A stretch of 64,000 nt of DNA from NCBI RefSeq assembly GCF_900583165.1, contig NZ_UTKY01000031.1, positions 186,001-250,000 of the forward strand, given 5' to 3'. The notes beneath the pieces are model-generated. The model did not search any database. It was not told where the DNA came from and saw only the letters and a program-made list of their open reading frames with translations. Made by a program: the position numbers and the translations under genes. How positions within the stretch are numbered: position 1 is the stretch's first letter; every line of letters starts with the position of its first letter. The stretch is from Pseudomonas viridiflava (lineage in GTDB: Bacteria > Pseudomonadota > Gammaproteobacteria > Pseudomonadales > Pseudomonadaceae). Below, one piece after another: positions 1 through 8,250 of this stretch.

Positions 1-1
1 A

Positions 2-301
2 GCCTTGCCCCAGGACAACAACACCCAGGTGCTGACCATTTCGATCAAGTCCGACAAGACCTACTACTGGAACCTTGGCAGCGAAGTCGACACACAGAAA
101 CAGCAGGACAAGGCCCTGACCTTGCCGGCGATGACCGACGCAGTGACCAAGATCATTCGCTCGGGCAACGAAGGCGGCAAGCACACCCAAGTCTTTATCC
201 GCGGCGACAAGTCGGTCGACTACGGCTCTGTCATGGGCGCCATGGGCGGGCTGCAGAAGGCCGGCGTCGGTAACGTTGGCTTGATTACCGAGGCGCCCTG
301 A
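2..301 (+). CDS. tolR: TolR, C-terminal part (5' end outside window)
   Basis: This is the last 99 codons of TolR, the ExbD-like inner-membrane protein that works with TolQ as the proton-driven motor of the Tol-Pal system. Only the periplasmic domain is present, including the stretch FIRGDKSVDYGSVM typical of the ExbD/TolR C-terminal fold. The transmembrane segment and start lie upstream of the window. The TGA stop overlaps the tolA ATG (TGATG), so the two genes are translationally coupled. The assignment rests on both the protein pattern and the following tolA-tolB-pal-cpoB order. Confidence 0.93.
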   Translation, partial: ALPQDNNTQVLTISIKSDKTYYWNLGSEVDTQKQQDKALTLPAMTDAVTKIIRSGNEGGKHTQVFIRGDKSVDYGSVMGAMGGLQKAGVGNVGLITEAP

Positions 302-1374
302 TGCAGCAACAGCGAGAGCCGTCCGCCTCGGAAAGCTTCTTCTGGCCTAGCGTCTGGGCGATTGCCCTGCACGTCCTGGTGTTTGGCATGCTGTTCGTCA
401 GCTTTGCCATGACCCCGGACCTGCCGCCAGCCAAGCCGATCGTGCAGGCGACCCTGTATCAGCTGAAATCGAAAAGTCAGGCCACCACCCAGACCAATCA
501 GAAGATTGCGGGTGAGGCCCAGAAGTCGGCTGCGCGCCAGACTGAAGTCGAACAGATGGAACAGAAGAAGGTCGAGCAGGAAGCGGTGAAGGCTGCTGCG
601 GAACAAAAGAAAGAAGAGGCGGCTCAAAAGGCCGAGGAATCGAAAAAGGCTGACGAAGCCAAGAAAGCTGACGAGGCGAAAAAGGCTGATGAAGCCAAGA
701 AAGCCGACAAAGCTGCCGAAGCTAAAAAAGCCGAAGAGAAACAATTGGCTGATATAGCCAAGAAGAAATCTGAAGAAGAAGCTAAAAAGGCTGCCGAGGA
801 AGAGGCCAAGAAACAGGCCGCTGAAGACGCCAAGAAGAAGATTGTCGAAGACGCGAAGAAGAAAGCCGCCGAAGACGCCAAGAAAAAAGCTGAAGCAGAC
901 GAGGCGAAGAAGAAAATCGCCGACGACGCGAAGAAGAAAGCTGCCGCCGACGCCAGCAAGAAAAAGGCTCAGGAAGCAGCACGCAAATCCGCCGAAGACA
1001 AAAAGGCCCAGGCCTTGGCAGATTTGCTTTCCGATACGCCTCAGCGTCAGCAGGCCTTGGCCGATGAACGGGGCGATGAAGTCGCAGGCAGTTTCGACGA
1101 CCTGATTCGGGCACGGGCAGCAGAAGGCTGGACACGTCCACCTTCGGCACGCAAAGGCATGACAGTCGTGCTGCAGATCGGCATGTTGCCGGACGGCACT
1201 GTGACTTCGGTCAGCGTGGCCAAGGGCAGTGGCGATCCATCGTTTGACAGTTCAGCGGTTGCAGCGGTCAAGAACATTGGCCGGCTGACCGAGATGCAGG
1301 GAATGAAACCAAGCGACTTCGCTCCCTATCGTTCATTCAAGATGACATTCACACCTGAGGATCTAGCCTTGTGA
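301..1374 (+). CDS. tolA: TolA, cell envelope integrity protein
   Basis: TolA links the TolQR motor in the inner membrane to Pal and TolB at the outer membrane and is used by some colicins and phages for entry. The 357-residue protein has one membrane anchor near residues 14-36 ([17 protein letters not shown]). It then has a long Lys/Ala/Glu-rich helical domain (about residues 70-245) made of repeated AKKADE-like units. A compact C-terminal domain follows (about 260-357) with the [22 protein letters not shown] entry region. The start overlaps the tolR stop and the end overlaps the tolB GTG. The repeated lysine-rich DNA makes long false reading frames on the opposite strand. Confidence 0.95.
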   Translation: MQQQREPSASESFFWPSVWAIALHVLVFGMLFVSFAMTPDLPPAKPIVQATLYQLKSKSQATTQTNQKIAGEAQKSAARQTEVEQMEQKKVEQEAVKAAAEQKKEEAAQKAEESKKADEAKKADEAKKADEAKKADKAAEAKKAEEKQLADIAKKKSEEEAKKAAEEEAKKQAAEDAKKKIVEDAKKKAAEDAKKKAEADEAKKKIADDAKKKAAADASKKKAQEAARKSAEDKKAQALADLLSDTPQRQQALADERGDEVAGSFDDLIRARAAEGWTRPPSARKGMTVVLQIGMLPDGTVTSVSVAKGSGDPSFDSSAVAAVKNIGRLTEMQGMKPSDFAPYRSFKMTFTPEDLAL

Positions 1375-2672
1375 GAAACCTTCTTCGAGGAATGCTTGTC
1401 GTTATTTGCTGTATGGCAGGGATAGCGGCGGCGGATGAAAAGAACATCCTGGTCACCAGCGGTAGCGATCGGGCCACCCCGATCGCAGTGGTACCGTTCG
1501 GCTGGCAGGGCGGCAGCGTGCTGCCGGATGACATGGCCCAGATCGTCAGTGACGACCTGCGCAACTCCGGTTACTACGCGCCGATTCCGAAGGGCAACAT
1601 GATCAGCCAGCCAAACCAGGCCAGCGAAGTCGTGTTCCGTGACTGGAAAGCCGTGGGCGCGCAGTACCTGATGGTCGGCAATATCACGCCGGCCGGCGGT
1701 CGCCTGCAGATCCAGTACACCTTGTTCAACGTGGCGACCGAGCAGCAGGTCTTGACCGGCAGCGTCTCGGGCACCGCTGAGCAACTGCGGGACATGGCTC
1801 ACTACATTTCGGACCAGTCGTTTGAAAAGCTCACCGGTATCAAGGGTGCTTTCTCGACGCGTCTGTTGTATGTGACGGCCGAACGTTTCTCCGCCAACAA
1901 CACCCGTTACACCTTGCAGCGTTCGGACTACGACGGTGCGCGGGCTGTGACGCTGCTGCAATCCCGTGAGCCGATCTTGTCGCCACGCTTTGCACCGGAC
2001 GGTAAGCGCATTGCCTACGTGTCGTTCGAGCAAAAGCGTCCACGTATTTTTGTCCAGCACATCGATACAGGACGTCGTGAGCAAATCACCAATTTTGAAG
2101 GCCTGAACGGTGCGCCAGCCTGGTCACCGGATGGTTCACGCCTGGCGTTCGTGCTGTCCAAGGACGGCAACCCTGACATCTACGTAATGAACATGGCTTC
2201 GCGTGCTATCAGCCGTGTGACCAGCGGCCCAGGTATCAACACCGAGCCGTTCTGGGGCAAAGATGGCTCGACTATCTACTTCACGTCCGACCGCGGTGGC
2301 AAGCCACAGGTCTACAAGACCAGCGTGGGCGGCGGTGGTGCCGAGCGCGTGACTTTTATCGGTAATTACAACGCAAATCCCAAGCTTTCGGCTGATGAAA
2401 AGACCTTGGTGATGATTCATCGCCAAGAAGGCTTCACTAATTTCAAGGTCGCGGCCCAGGATTTGCAGCGCGGAAGCGTAAAAATACTGACAGACAGCAC
2501 TCTTGATGAGTCGCCTACTGTTGCGCCCAACGGCACCATGGTAATCTACGCCACCCGCCAGCAGGGCCGGGGAGTCTTGATGCTCGTGTCCATTAACGGA
2601 CGCGTAAGGCTCCCGCTTCCTACCGCACAAGGCGAAGTCAGAGAACCGTCCTGGTCCCCTTACCTGAACTGA
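1371..2672 (+). CDS. tolB: TolB, periplasmic beta-propeller of the Tol-Pal system
   Basis: TolB is the soluble periplasmic partner that cycles between Pal and TolA. The 433-residue protein starts with GTG inside the tolA stop (GTGA overlap), and a signal peptide ending near AGIAAA (about residue 21) precedes the mature protein. The N-terminal alpha/beta domain covers about residues 22-170. The C-terminal part contains WD40-like beta-propeller repeats, for example [29 protein letters not shown] and [16 protein letters not shown]. Length and order are standard for the family. The GTG start is supported by the overlap and by the signal peptide beginning right there. Confidence 0.96.
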   Translation: MRNLLRGMLVVICCMAGIAAADEKNILVTSGSDRATPIAVVPFGWQGGSVLPDDMAQIVSDDLRNSGYYAPIPKGNMISQPNQASEVVFRDWKAVGAQYLMVGNITPAGGRLQIQYTLFNVATEQQVLTGSVSGTAEQLRDMAHYISDQSFEKLTGIKGAFSTRLLYVTAERFSANNTRYTLQRSDYDGARAVTLLQSREPILSPRFAPDGKRIAYVSFEQKRPRIFVQHIDTGRREQITNFEGLNGAPAWSPDGSRLAFVLSKDGNPDIYVMNMASRAISRVTSGPGINTEPFWGKDGSTIYFTSDRGGKPQVYKTSVGGGGAERVTFIGNYNANPKLSADEKTLVMIHRQEGFTNFKVAAQDLQRGSVKILTDSTLDESPTVAPNGTMVIYATRQQGRGVLMLVSINGRVRLPLPTAQGEVREPSWSPYLN

Positions 2673-2727
2673 CGCGGCGCTACAAAAAGAAGTACTTAAC
2701 ACACTGGGGTTCATTAGGAGTTTCACG

Positions 2728-3228
2728 ATGGAAATGCTGAAGTTTGGTAAGTTTGCTGCTCTGGCTCTGGCTCTGTCCGTAGCCGTTGGTTGCTCGTCTA
2801 AAGGCGGCGACAATGCCGGTGAAGGCGCAGCTGTTGATCCAAACGCTGGTTACGGCGCTAACACTGGTGCAGTTGACGGCTCCCTGAGCGAAGAAGCTGC
2901 TCTGCGCGCTATCACCACTTTCTACTTCGAATACGACAGTTCGGACCTGAAGCCAGAAGCCATGCGCGCTCTGGACGTTCACGCGAAGGACCTGAAAGGT
3001 AACGGCGCTCGCGTTGTTCTGGAAGGTAACACCGACGAACGTGGTACCCGTGAGTACAACATGGCACTGGGCGAGCGTCGTGCGAAAGCCGTTCAGCGCT
3101 ACCTGGTACTGCAAGGTGTTTCCCCAGCTCAGCTGGAACTGGTTTCCTACGGTGAAGAGCGTCCAGTTGCTACCGGCAACGACGAGCAATCCTGGGCTCA
3201 AAACCGTCGCGTCGAACTGCGTAAGTAA
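2728..3228 (+). CDS. pal: Pal/OprL peptidoglycan-associated lipoprotein
   Basis: Pal is an outer-membrane lipoprotein that holds the outer membrane to peptidoglycan and binds TolB and TolA. The 166-residue precursor has a lipoprotein signal with the acceptor cysteine at residue 22 (AVGC). An acidic/alanine linker follows, then an OmpA-like domain carrying the peptidoglycan-binding pattern ([34 protein letters not shown]). A good ribosome site (TAGGAG) precedes the ATG. The codon use is noticeably biased towards GCT/GGT, as expected for a highly expressed gene. Confidence 0.96.
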   Translation: MEMLKFGKFAALALALSVAVGCSSKGGDNAGEGAAVDPNAGYGANTGAVDGSLSEEAALRAITTFYFEYDSSDLKPEAMRALDVHAKDLKGNGARVVLEGNTDERGTREYNMALGERRAKAVQRYLVLQGVSPAQLELVSYGEERPVATGNDEQSWAQNRRVELRK

Positions 3229-3234
3229 TTCGTC

Positions 3235-4068
3235 ATGCGAACGTGCCGTCGTGCTCTAACTGTATTGGCTCTCAGCTTCGCACCGCTCGCGGTGTGGGCT
3301 GCGGTTCCTGTGGAAGATAGCAACTCTGGCTATAACAATAGCGGGAGCAGTTATCCGCCAGCGGGTTATGGCACGAACGGCGCCTATGCTGGGGGGGCGG
3401 CTACGTCCGCTCCCTCGGCACAGGGCGAACTGTTCAACCAGCTGCAACGTATGCAGGATCAATTGGCGCAGCAACAAGGCACCATTGAAGTTCTGCAAAA
3501 TGAAGTGCGCCAGCTGAAGCAAGAAGGCCTGGAGCGTTACCAGGATCTTGATCGACGCATTGGAGCCGGCGTTCAACCTGCCGCAACTCCTGATAATTCT
3601 TCTGCCGGTGGCGCGCCAAGTGCGGCCGCCGGTGGTGCAGCAGCAGGGGCGGCTGCCAGCCAAGCCCCTGCCGCCAGCAGCGAACCGGGTGATCCGGCTA
3701 AAGAAAAGCTGTATTACGATGCAGCTTTCGACCTGATCAAAGCCAAGGATTTCGACAAGGCCAGCAAGGCCTTCACTGCATTCCTTGGTCGGTACCCAAA
3801 CAGTCAGTACGCGGGCAATGCCCAGTACTGGCTGGGTGAGGTAAACCTGGCAAAGGGTGATTTGCAGGGAGCGGGCCAGGCATTCGCCAAGGTCAGCCAG
3901 CTGTACCCCAAGCACGCCAAGGTACCGGATTCGCTGTATAAACTCGCCGACGTAGAACGCCGCCTGGGTCATACCGACAAGGTCAAAGGCATTCTGCAGC
4001 AGGTGGTGGCCCAGTATCCGGGTACCTCTGCTGCACAGTTGGCCCAACGGGATCTGCAGCGCTTGTAA
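3235..4068 (+). CDS. cpoB: CpoB (YbgF), Tol-Pal coordinator with TPR domain
   Basis: CpoB is a periplasmic protein that coordinates Tol-Pal constriction with peptidoglycan synthesis during division. The 277-residue precursor has a signal peptide ending near AVWAA. A coiled-coil trimerisation segment follows at about residues 60-105 (LFNQLQRMQDQLAQQQGTIEVLQNEV), then an Ala/Gly/Ser-rich linker. The C-terminal tetratricopeptide domain has the KLYYDAAFDLIKAKDFDKA and YWLGEVNLAKGDLQGA repeats. It lies 6 nt behind pal and closes the operon before a strong terminator. Confidence 0.94.
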   Translation: MRTCRRALTVLALSFAPLAVWAAVPVEDSNSGYNNSGSSYPPAGYGTNGAYAGGAATSAPSAQGELFNQLQRMQDQLAQQQGTIEVLQNEVRQLKQEGLERYQDLDRRIGAGVQPAATPDNSSAGGAPSAAAGGAAAGAAASQAPAASSEPGDPAKEKLYYDAAFDLIKAKDFDKASKAFTAFLGRYPNSQYAGNAQYWLGEVNLAKGDLQGAGQAFAKVSQLYPKHAKVPDSLYKLADVERRLGHTDKVKGILQQVVAQYPGTSAAQLAQRDLQRL

Positions 4069-4091
4069 GCCGTGCAGCCCGTTTGGAAGAA

Positions 4092-4116
4092 ACCCGCGCC
4101 TGGCGCGGGTTTTTTC
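4092..4116 (+). terminator. Rho-independent terminator after cpoB
   Basis: The sequence reads ACCCGCGCC-T-GGCGCGGGT followed by six T, a strong GC hairpin with a T tract 24 nt behind the cpoB stop. It closes the tol-pal operon. Confidence 0.92.
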
Positions 4117-4232
4117 GTTAGAATCCACGCCCTTTTATGAAACACGCTTCCTGGGGCCTACGCGTTGGCGGGGTTGCTCGAAGTGCCTGACGGAGGCGGA
4201 CAGCCTGTTTAGCTGTTACGCCCGTGGCGACT

Positions 4233-4880
4233 ATGCAAGACACATTACGCATCACCGAAGTTTTTTACTCGTTGCAGGGTGAAACGCGCACCGCTGGCCT
4301 GCCCACAGTTTTTGTGCGCCTGACCGGTTGCCCGCTGCGCTGCCAATACTGTGACAGCGCCTACGCCTTTAGCGGCGGTACCGTGCGCACCCTCGACGAC
4401 ATCCTGGAACAGGTTGCCGGTTACCGGCCTCGCTACGTCTGTGTGACGGGCGGCGAGCCTCTGGCGCAGCCCAATGCCATCCCCCTGCTCAAGCAGCTGT
4501 GTGACGCCGGCTACGAGGTGTCCCTCGAAACCAGTGGTGCCCTGGATATCTCGGCGGTAGACCCGCGTGTAAGCCGCGTGGTGGATCTCAAGACCCCAGA
4601 CTCCAAGGAGTCGCACCGCAACCGCTACGAGAACATGGACTTGCTGACGGCCAACGATCAGGTCAAGTTCGTTATCTGTTCGCGTAACGATTACGACTGG
4701 GCAAATTCCAAGCTGATTCAGTACGGCCTCGACCGTCGCGCCGGCGAGGTGCTGTTCTCTCCAAGTCATCACGACCTGAACGCACGCGACCTCGCTGATT
4801 GGGTGGTGGCGGATAACCTACCAGTGCGCCTGCAACTGCAGTTGCATAAATACCTTTGGAACGACGAGCCGGGACGCTGA
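4233..4880 (+). CDS. queE: QueE, 7-carboxy-7-deazaguanine synthase
   Basis: QueE is a radical-SAM enzyme that converts 6-carboxytetrahydropterin to 7-carboxy-7-deazaguanine in queuosine precursor synthesis. From the ATG chosen here the protein has 215 residues and carries the radical-SAM cysteines C33, C37 and C40 in GCPLRCQYC, and the GGEP motif ([10 protein letters not shown]). A GTG nine bases upstream (4224) is an alternative start. The ATG is preferred because family members begin [11 protein letters not shown]. It ends one base before queC, forming a two-gene unit. Confidence 0.93.
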   Translation: MQDTLRITEVFYSLQGETRTAGLPTVFVRLTGCPLRCQYCDSAYAFSGGTVRTLDDILEQVAGYRPRYVCVTGGEPLAQPNAIPLLKQLCDAGYEVSLETSGALDISAVDPRVSRVVDLKTPDSKESHRNRYENMDLLTANDQVKFVICSRNDYDWANSKLIQYGLDRRAGEVLFSPSHHDLNARDLADWVVADNLPVRLQLQLHKYLWNDEPGR

Positions 4881-4881
4881 T

Positions 4882-5571
4882 ATGACTGACCCAACCAATG
4901 ATCAAAAACGCGCTGTAATCCTGCTGTCCGGTGGCCTCGACTCAGCCACTGTCGTGGCTATGGCCCAGGCCGAAGGCTACCGCTGCTACACCATGAGCTT
5001 CGACTACGGCCAGCGCCACCGCGCTGAATTGAACGCCGCTGACCGCGTCGCCCGCGACATGGGTGTGGTCGAGCATAAAGTGATCGGCCTGAACCTCAAC
5101 GGCATTGGCGGCTCTGCGCTGACCGACAGCAGCATTGATGTTCCAGAAACCCCAGGTGAAGGCATTCCTGTCACCTATGTGCCTGCACGTAACACCGTAT
5201 TCCTGTCACTGGCCCTCGGCTGGGCAGAAGTGCTCAATGCTCGCGATATCTTTATCGGCGTCAATGCCGTGGACTATTCCGGCTACCCGGACTGCCGTCC
5301 AGAATTCGTCGAGTCGTTCGAACGCATGGCCAACCTGGCGACAAAGGCGGGAGTAGAAGGGCAGGGCTTCCGCATCCTGGCGCCGCTGCAAAACCTCAGC
5401 AAGGCCGATATCGTGAAGGCTGGTGTAGGACTTGGCGTCGATTATTCGCTGACTGTTTCCTGCTACCAAGCAGACGATGAAGGCCGTGCCTGTGGGAAAT
5501 GCGACAGCTGCCGACTGCGTGCAGAAGGCTTCCAAGCGGCCGGTTTTACGGACCCAACGCGTTATTTCTGA
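4882..5571 (+). CDS. queC: QueC, 7-cyano-7-deazaguanine synthase
   Basis: QueC uses ATP and ammonia to make preQ0 from 7-carboxy-7-deazaguanine, the step after QueE. The 229-residue protein has the pyrophosphatase-type P-loop SGGLDS at residues 16-21. Near the C-terminus it has the zinc-binding cysteines C-x(8)-C-x2-C-x2-C in [18 protein letters not shown]. The ATG lies one base behind the queE stop. Downstream is tRNA-Lys, the same order as in other pseudomonads. Confidence 0.95.
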   Translation: MTDPTNDQKRAVILLSGGLDSATVVAMAQAEGYRCYTMSFDYGQRHRAELNAADRVARDMGVVEHKVIGLNLNGIGGSALTDSSIDVPETPGEGIPVTYVPARNTVFLSLALGWAEVLNARDIFIGVNAVDYSGYPDCRPEFVESFERMANLATKAGVEGQGFRILAPLQNLSKADIVKAGVGLGVDYSLTVSCYQADDEGRACGKCDSCRLRAEGFQAAGFTDPTRYF

Positions 5572-5589
5572 TTTATTTTAAATAAGGTG

Positions 5590-5617
5590 TTGAATAATCC
5601 TTAGAAATCAGTATTAT
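5590..5617 (+). promoter_or_regulatory. Probable sigma-70 promoter of tRNA-Lys
   Basis: TTGAAT (5590-5595) and TATTAT (5612-5617) are separated by 16 bp and lie 17 bp ahead of the mature tRNA 5' end, so transcription would begin near 5624. Confidence 0.6.
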
Positions 5618-5634
5618 ACGCGCCACCACACAGC

Positions 5635-5710
5635 GGGTCGTTAGCTCAGTTGGTAGAGCAGTTGGCTTTTAACCAATTGGTCGTAGGTTCGAATCCCACA
5701 CGACCCACCA
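5635..5710 (+). tRNA. tRNA-Lys (anticodon UUU)
   Basis: This is a 76-nt cloverleaf. The acceptor stem GGGTCGT pairs with ACGACCC, the D-arm is AGCTCAGTTGGTAGAGC, the anticodon loop CTTTTAA has TTT at 5668-5670, the T-arm is GTAGGTTCGAATCCCAC, and the CCA end is encoded. In P. aeruginosa the tRNA-Lys next to queC is a known integration hotspot for genomic islands. The DNA that follows here also looks foreign. Confidence 0.98.
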
Positions 5711-5727
5711 TTTTTGGCGGTTTAGAA

Positions 5728-5771
5728 AATCCGGAAGGCCCACGCAAGTGAGGATTTCCGGGTTTTTTTTT
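5728..5771 (+). terminator. Terminator of tRNA-Lys
   Basis: AATCCGGAA (5728-5736) pairs with TTCCGGGTT (5756-5764; one G-T pair) across a 19-nt loop, and a run of nine T follows. The 3' half of this hairpin and the T tract belong to the direct repeat that recurs at 7528. Confidence 0.75.
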
Positions 5772-5795
5772 GCCTGTGATTTGGTGATATACGGT
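5753..5795 (+). repeat. Direct repeat copy 1 (possible attL)
   Basis: This 43-bp block covers the second half of the tRNA terminator and the sequence ending TTTGGTGATATACGGT. It recurs at 7528-7568 in the same orientation. The copies differ only by one base in a G run and one in a T run. Such repeats beside a tRNA gene are what is left at the ends of an integrated element, but no integrase is visible. Confidence 0.7.
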
Positions 5796-6776
5796 GCTGG
5801 AAGATTTGTGAAAGGCCTATTCAACCTGTCAGGCATGCAGCCGTCTGAGGCGAAATCTAGTGTTGGCGTTAGGTGAGGTCAATGAGGGAGGGCCAGCAAA
5901 TTCGACGATTTTGGTAATTTGCGGTGGGTCTGTCAGGCGCAGTCTTAAAGCTAGCTAGGAAATATCCTCAGCCCCAGTTGCGACTCTTCACTCCGCCAAG
6001 GCCGGGCATCAAGCTCAGTATCATTGAAGATTCCACGCTTTCCTCGGTACGGGGGGAGGGGGGGCGGCAATCCGACGTCTTCCCACCATGTGCCCAGTCC
6101 ATCCCAAGACAATTCGTGACTGAGCCCAATAACCACACTGGACATTGCCACAAGCGTGCTAAAAACGGCTCGTGATGTAGTAGCGACTAGGTGCGTAGGT
6201 CAGCACGCCGGCGCTTAGGAAACCGCGCCAAAGGCTGGTCAATTTGTTGTCCGTAAAAAACCTTTCGGTCATCCTTGATTTCAGCAGCAGTTGTAAGCTG
6301 CTGATTAACATTTAGAAACCTCTCTCGCGATTATTTTCCGGAATTCCCATGTCAGCATCGACCAGAACTAAAGGTCTCGCGTAAGGTATTAGCGGCATAC
6401 CTTGGTGATGAGGATTGTCTTGCGCCGTTAGCTGATTCGGAATGAAAAAATGCACGGGATGCCGTCGATTGGACGGCAGTTAGACTGTGAATAATTCGCC
6501 CAGTGCTTGACGAACCAACGGTGCGTGCGATTACGGTATACCCGAGTAAGAGACTTTTAAGCCCTAGCCGAATTAACCTAAATTACATTTCGTGCATAGG
6601 GGAGTTGTGTTGAAAATTGAATAGGCTGCTTTAATTGAGGGTTTCCGTCATCAAAGTGATTTTGTTACTGGTGTAGGAAAGGATATTGTTGTCGAGGGGG
6701 GTTGCTGTCTAATGTCTAACTCATCTTTGATTTTATAAATTAGAGTTTGGTTCAGAGTATTAATGGTTGGGGCGAG
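5796..6776. other. Gene-poor island DNA, no convincing gene
   Basis: About 980 bp between the repeat and the immunity gene contain only short frames interrupted by stops on both strands, and the DNA becomes AT-rich towards 6600-6776. On the minus strand, broken frames around 5950-6360 (for example a stretch ending SRYYITSRF) could be the remains of a decayed gene, but I recognise no family. I see no integrase, transposase or RNA gene. Confidence 0.5.
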
Positions 6777-7115
6777 ATGACAAAAAAATATTACATTACC
6801 AATTTGATTTGGGGGTTGGTGTGGCTTTGTGTAGTCGTATATTCCTATAGTGTGGGTTTCAATGCGCCACGATCTATAAGTGACATGGTTTTAAATTATG
6901 GATTATTTGCAGTTAGTGCGATTATGTATCCATTTTCTAAGTATGTAACTGAGCGCGTTATTGCTGCTTTTTTGTCAGAACGGTTTCGTAAGAAAAGTTT
7001 CTTTGCTGAAGGTGTCGGGAATCGCGGTATCTATGTGTTTTTCTACCTAATTTGCTTCATTTTTGCTATTCCATTTGGTTTGATGTACTTGGTTTACAGG
7101 TTTGTTAAAAGGTAG
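6777..7115 (+). CDS. Colicin E1/pyocin S5-type immunity protein (orphan)
   Basis: This 112-residue hydrophobic protein has three likely membrane segments (about residues 8-26, 36-54 and 82-106). From memory it resembles the colicin E1 immunity protein along its whole length. The N-terminus KKYYITNLIWGL parallels RYYIKNILFGL, the middle YPFSKY parallels CPYSKY, and the C-terminus has the shared AIPFGL followed by a hydrophobic tail. Such proteins sit in the inner membrane and block the pore domain of the cognate bacteriocin. The ATG at 6777 was chosen over a TTG at 6747 because homologs start just before KYY. Codon use is AT-rich, unlike the neighbours, which points to transfer. No complete bacteriocin gene is nearby; a short convergent frame lies where one would be expected. 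Confidence 0.72.
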   Translation: MTKKYYITNLIWGLVWLCVVVYSYSVGFNAPRSISDMVLNYGLFAVSAIMYPFSKYVTERVIAAFLSERFRKKSFFAEGVGNRGIYVFFYLICFIFAIPFGLMYLVYRFVKR

Positions 7116-7146
7116 CGCTGCCCATTGGGGGGGGCAGTGCTTATTT
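7114..7146 (+). terminator. Terminator of the immunity gene
   Basis: AGCGCTGCCC (7114-7123) pairs with GGGCAGTGCT (7132-7141; one G-T pair) over an 8-nt loop, and TATTTTT follows. It overlaps the immunity gene stop codon and separates it from the convergent frame at 7147. Confidence 0.8.
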
Positions 7147-7422
7147 TTACAGGCTTGCAATACGATCTTGCTCTTCAGCAACCCTGATCGCCTCGGCCTC
7201 CCGCGCCAGCGCTTTTATCAAATTTGCGTTCAGTGTCGCCAGCTTCTCCATTAACACAACCAAAGCTGCTTCGAGAATTCTGGCGTTATAGGCTGCGATA
7301 TAGGATGCCTGATATACCCGTTGCTCTGACTCGGGAAAGGCGTTCCAAGCCCTCCAGTTGCGCGGAACTCTCTTGGCGCTGGTAGCTTTGATTTCAACTG
7401 GACTAAGTGTGGAATGCGTCAC
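7147..7422 (-). CDS. Hypothetical 91-aa protein, possible bacteriocin remnant
   Basis: This GTG-initiated frame has no strong ribosome site. It encodes a mostly helical protein with a Trp/Arg-rich N-terminus (PRNWRAWNAF) and a charged coiled-coil-like C-terminus (LNANLIKALAREAEAIRVAEEQ). I do not recognise the family. It runs tail-to-tail into the immunity gene, where pore-forming colicin and S5-type pyocin genes normally lie. The helical alanine/glutamate-rich end resembles the linker helices of S-type bacteriocins, so a truncated toxin is possible. It has no hydrophobic pore hairpin and could not be an active toxin. It may instead be an unrelated small protein. Confidence 0.4.
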   Translation of the reverse strand: MTHSTLSPVEIKATSAKRVPRNWRAWNAFPESEQRVYQASYIAAYNARILEAALVVLMEKLATLNANLIKALAREAEAIRVAEEQDRIASL

Positions 7423-7527
7423 TATTGGAATAAGTCAGTGCTTGAGTAGAAGCAGATGACTGTTGCAGCGTTTTTTCGCTAAGTAGCTGATTGACCGTAT
7501 CAATGTACTGGCTGATTTCGAGGGCGA

Positions 7528-7568
7528 GATTTCCGGTTTTTTTTGCCTGTGATTTGGTGATATACGGT
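7528..7568 (+). repeat. Direct repeat copy 2 (possible attR)
   Basis: This is the second copy of the block at 5753-5795, 41 bp long, with one G and one T fewer in the homopolymer runs. The copies are 1775 bp apart and bracket the immunity gene and the convergent frame. Confidence 0.7.
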
Positions 7569-7578
7569 TTGTAGGTCT

Positions 7579-8013
7579 TTGCCCTGCAACTTGCGTGATG
7601 TTTCGGAACGCCGTCCTTCGCTATGGAAATGGGCTTGGCATACCTTTTTCGGTGCGTTATATCCCGGCGGCTTCCCTACTGATTTGGTGGAAAAAATGGC
7701 CGCGCAAAAAAACAGAGCACGATGTCTGCATTGTCATTATGAAATGGTACCGAGGGTTATCTTCCAGCAGGGTGAACCTAGCCATTCCATCTGCCCTTTC
7801 TGTGGGCATGTCTTTAAAAATTTTGTAGAGCCGAATGCCTGGGCGTTCCGTTTGGGCGAATGTGTGGGGTACATGTGGAAGATGTCCCCGATCCGACGCA
7901 GTGTTTTGCTGATGTCTACACGCCTTGGTTTAAGCGAATCCGCTGCGATTTTTTTATTCAGAGTTTCCAGGGTGATGATATTCGGCGCAGTCTTCTACTG
8001 GTTGATTTCGTAG
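7579..8013 (+). CDS. Hypothetical zinc-ribbon protein with C-terminal membrane segment
   Basis: This frame of 144 codons starts with TTG just behind the direct repeat; an ATG at 7696 (MAAQKNRARC) is an alternative start. The protein has two CxxC pairs (CLHCHYEM and CPFCGHVF, about residues 49-76) forming a likely zinc ribbon. A C-terminal hydrophobic stretch (VMIFGAVFYWLIS) could anchor it in the membrane. I do not recognise the family. The start is uncertain because the repeat lies directly upstream and may have cut an earlier gene. Confidence 0.5.
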   Translation: MPCNLRDVSERRPSLWKWAWHTFFGALYPGGFPTDLVEKMAAQKNRARCLHCHYEMVPRVIFQQGEPSHSICPFCGHVFKNFVEPNAWAFRLGECVGYMWKMSPIRRSVLLMSTRLGLSESAAIFLFRVSRVMIFGAVFYWLIS

Positions 8014-8208
8014 AGGTCGTCGTGGGGTTGAAAAGCAGCTGTTCCCGTTGTAACGCTGTCGTTCGGTCTAGAATCGTGCTCGATGATGCTAGATCAGGCT
8101 TTTGAAACCATTGGATATTCTGTAGCCTTGCGCAGCTTCACCTTTACCCGTGCTTGATGAACAAAAACACTTCGTCCGGCGGCGCCCGAAGGGCTCCAGA
8201 GCCGGTGG

Positions 8209-8214
8209 TACACT
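8209..8214 (+). promoter_or_regulatory. Possible -10 box of nadA
   Basis: TACACT lies 37 bp ahead of the nadA ATG in the 237-bp gap. No good -35 box is visible, so this is tentative. The rest of 8014-8250 holds nothing that I recognise. Confidence 0.3.
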
Positions 8215-8250
8215 CGACTTTCGCGCAATGCGCCTGCAGGTCTTGCGAAC

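Noticed and set aside
220..1277. Minus-strand frames up to 174 codons within tolA
   Set aside because: They come from the Lys/Ala-repeat DNA of tolA read backwards (strings of Phe, Leu, Ser, Ala) and have no protein character.
5635..5795. tRNA-Lys 3' end as classical attachment core
   Set aside because: The repeated block starts 43 bp behind the tRNA and no partial tRNA copy is found at the far side, so a standard tRNA-integrated element is not shown.
5796..8250. Integrase or transposase gene in the island
   Set aside because: No frame with tyrosine recombinase or transposase motifs could be found on either strand.
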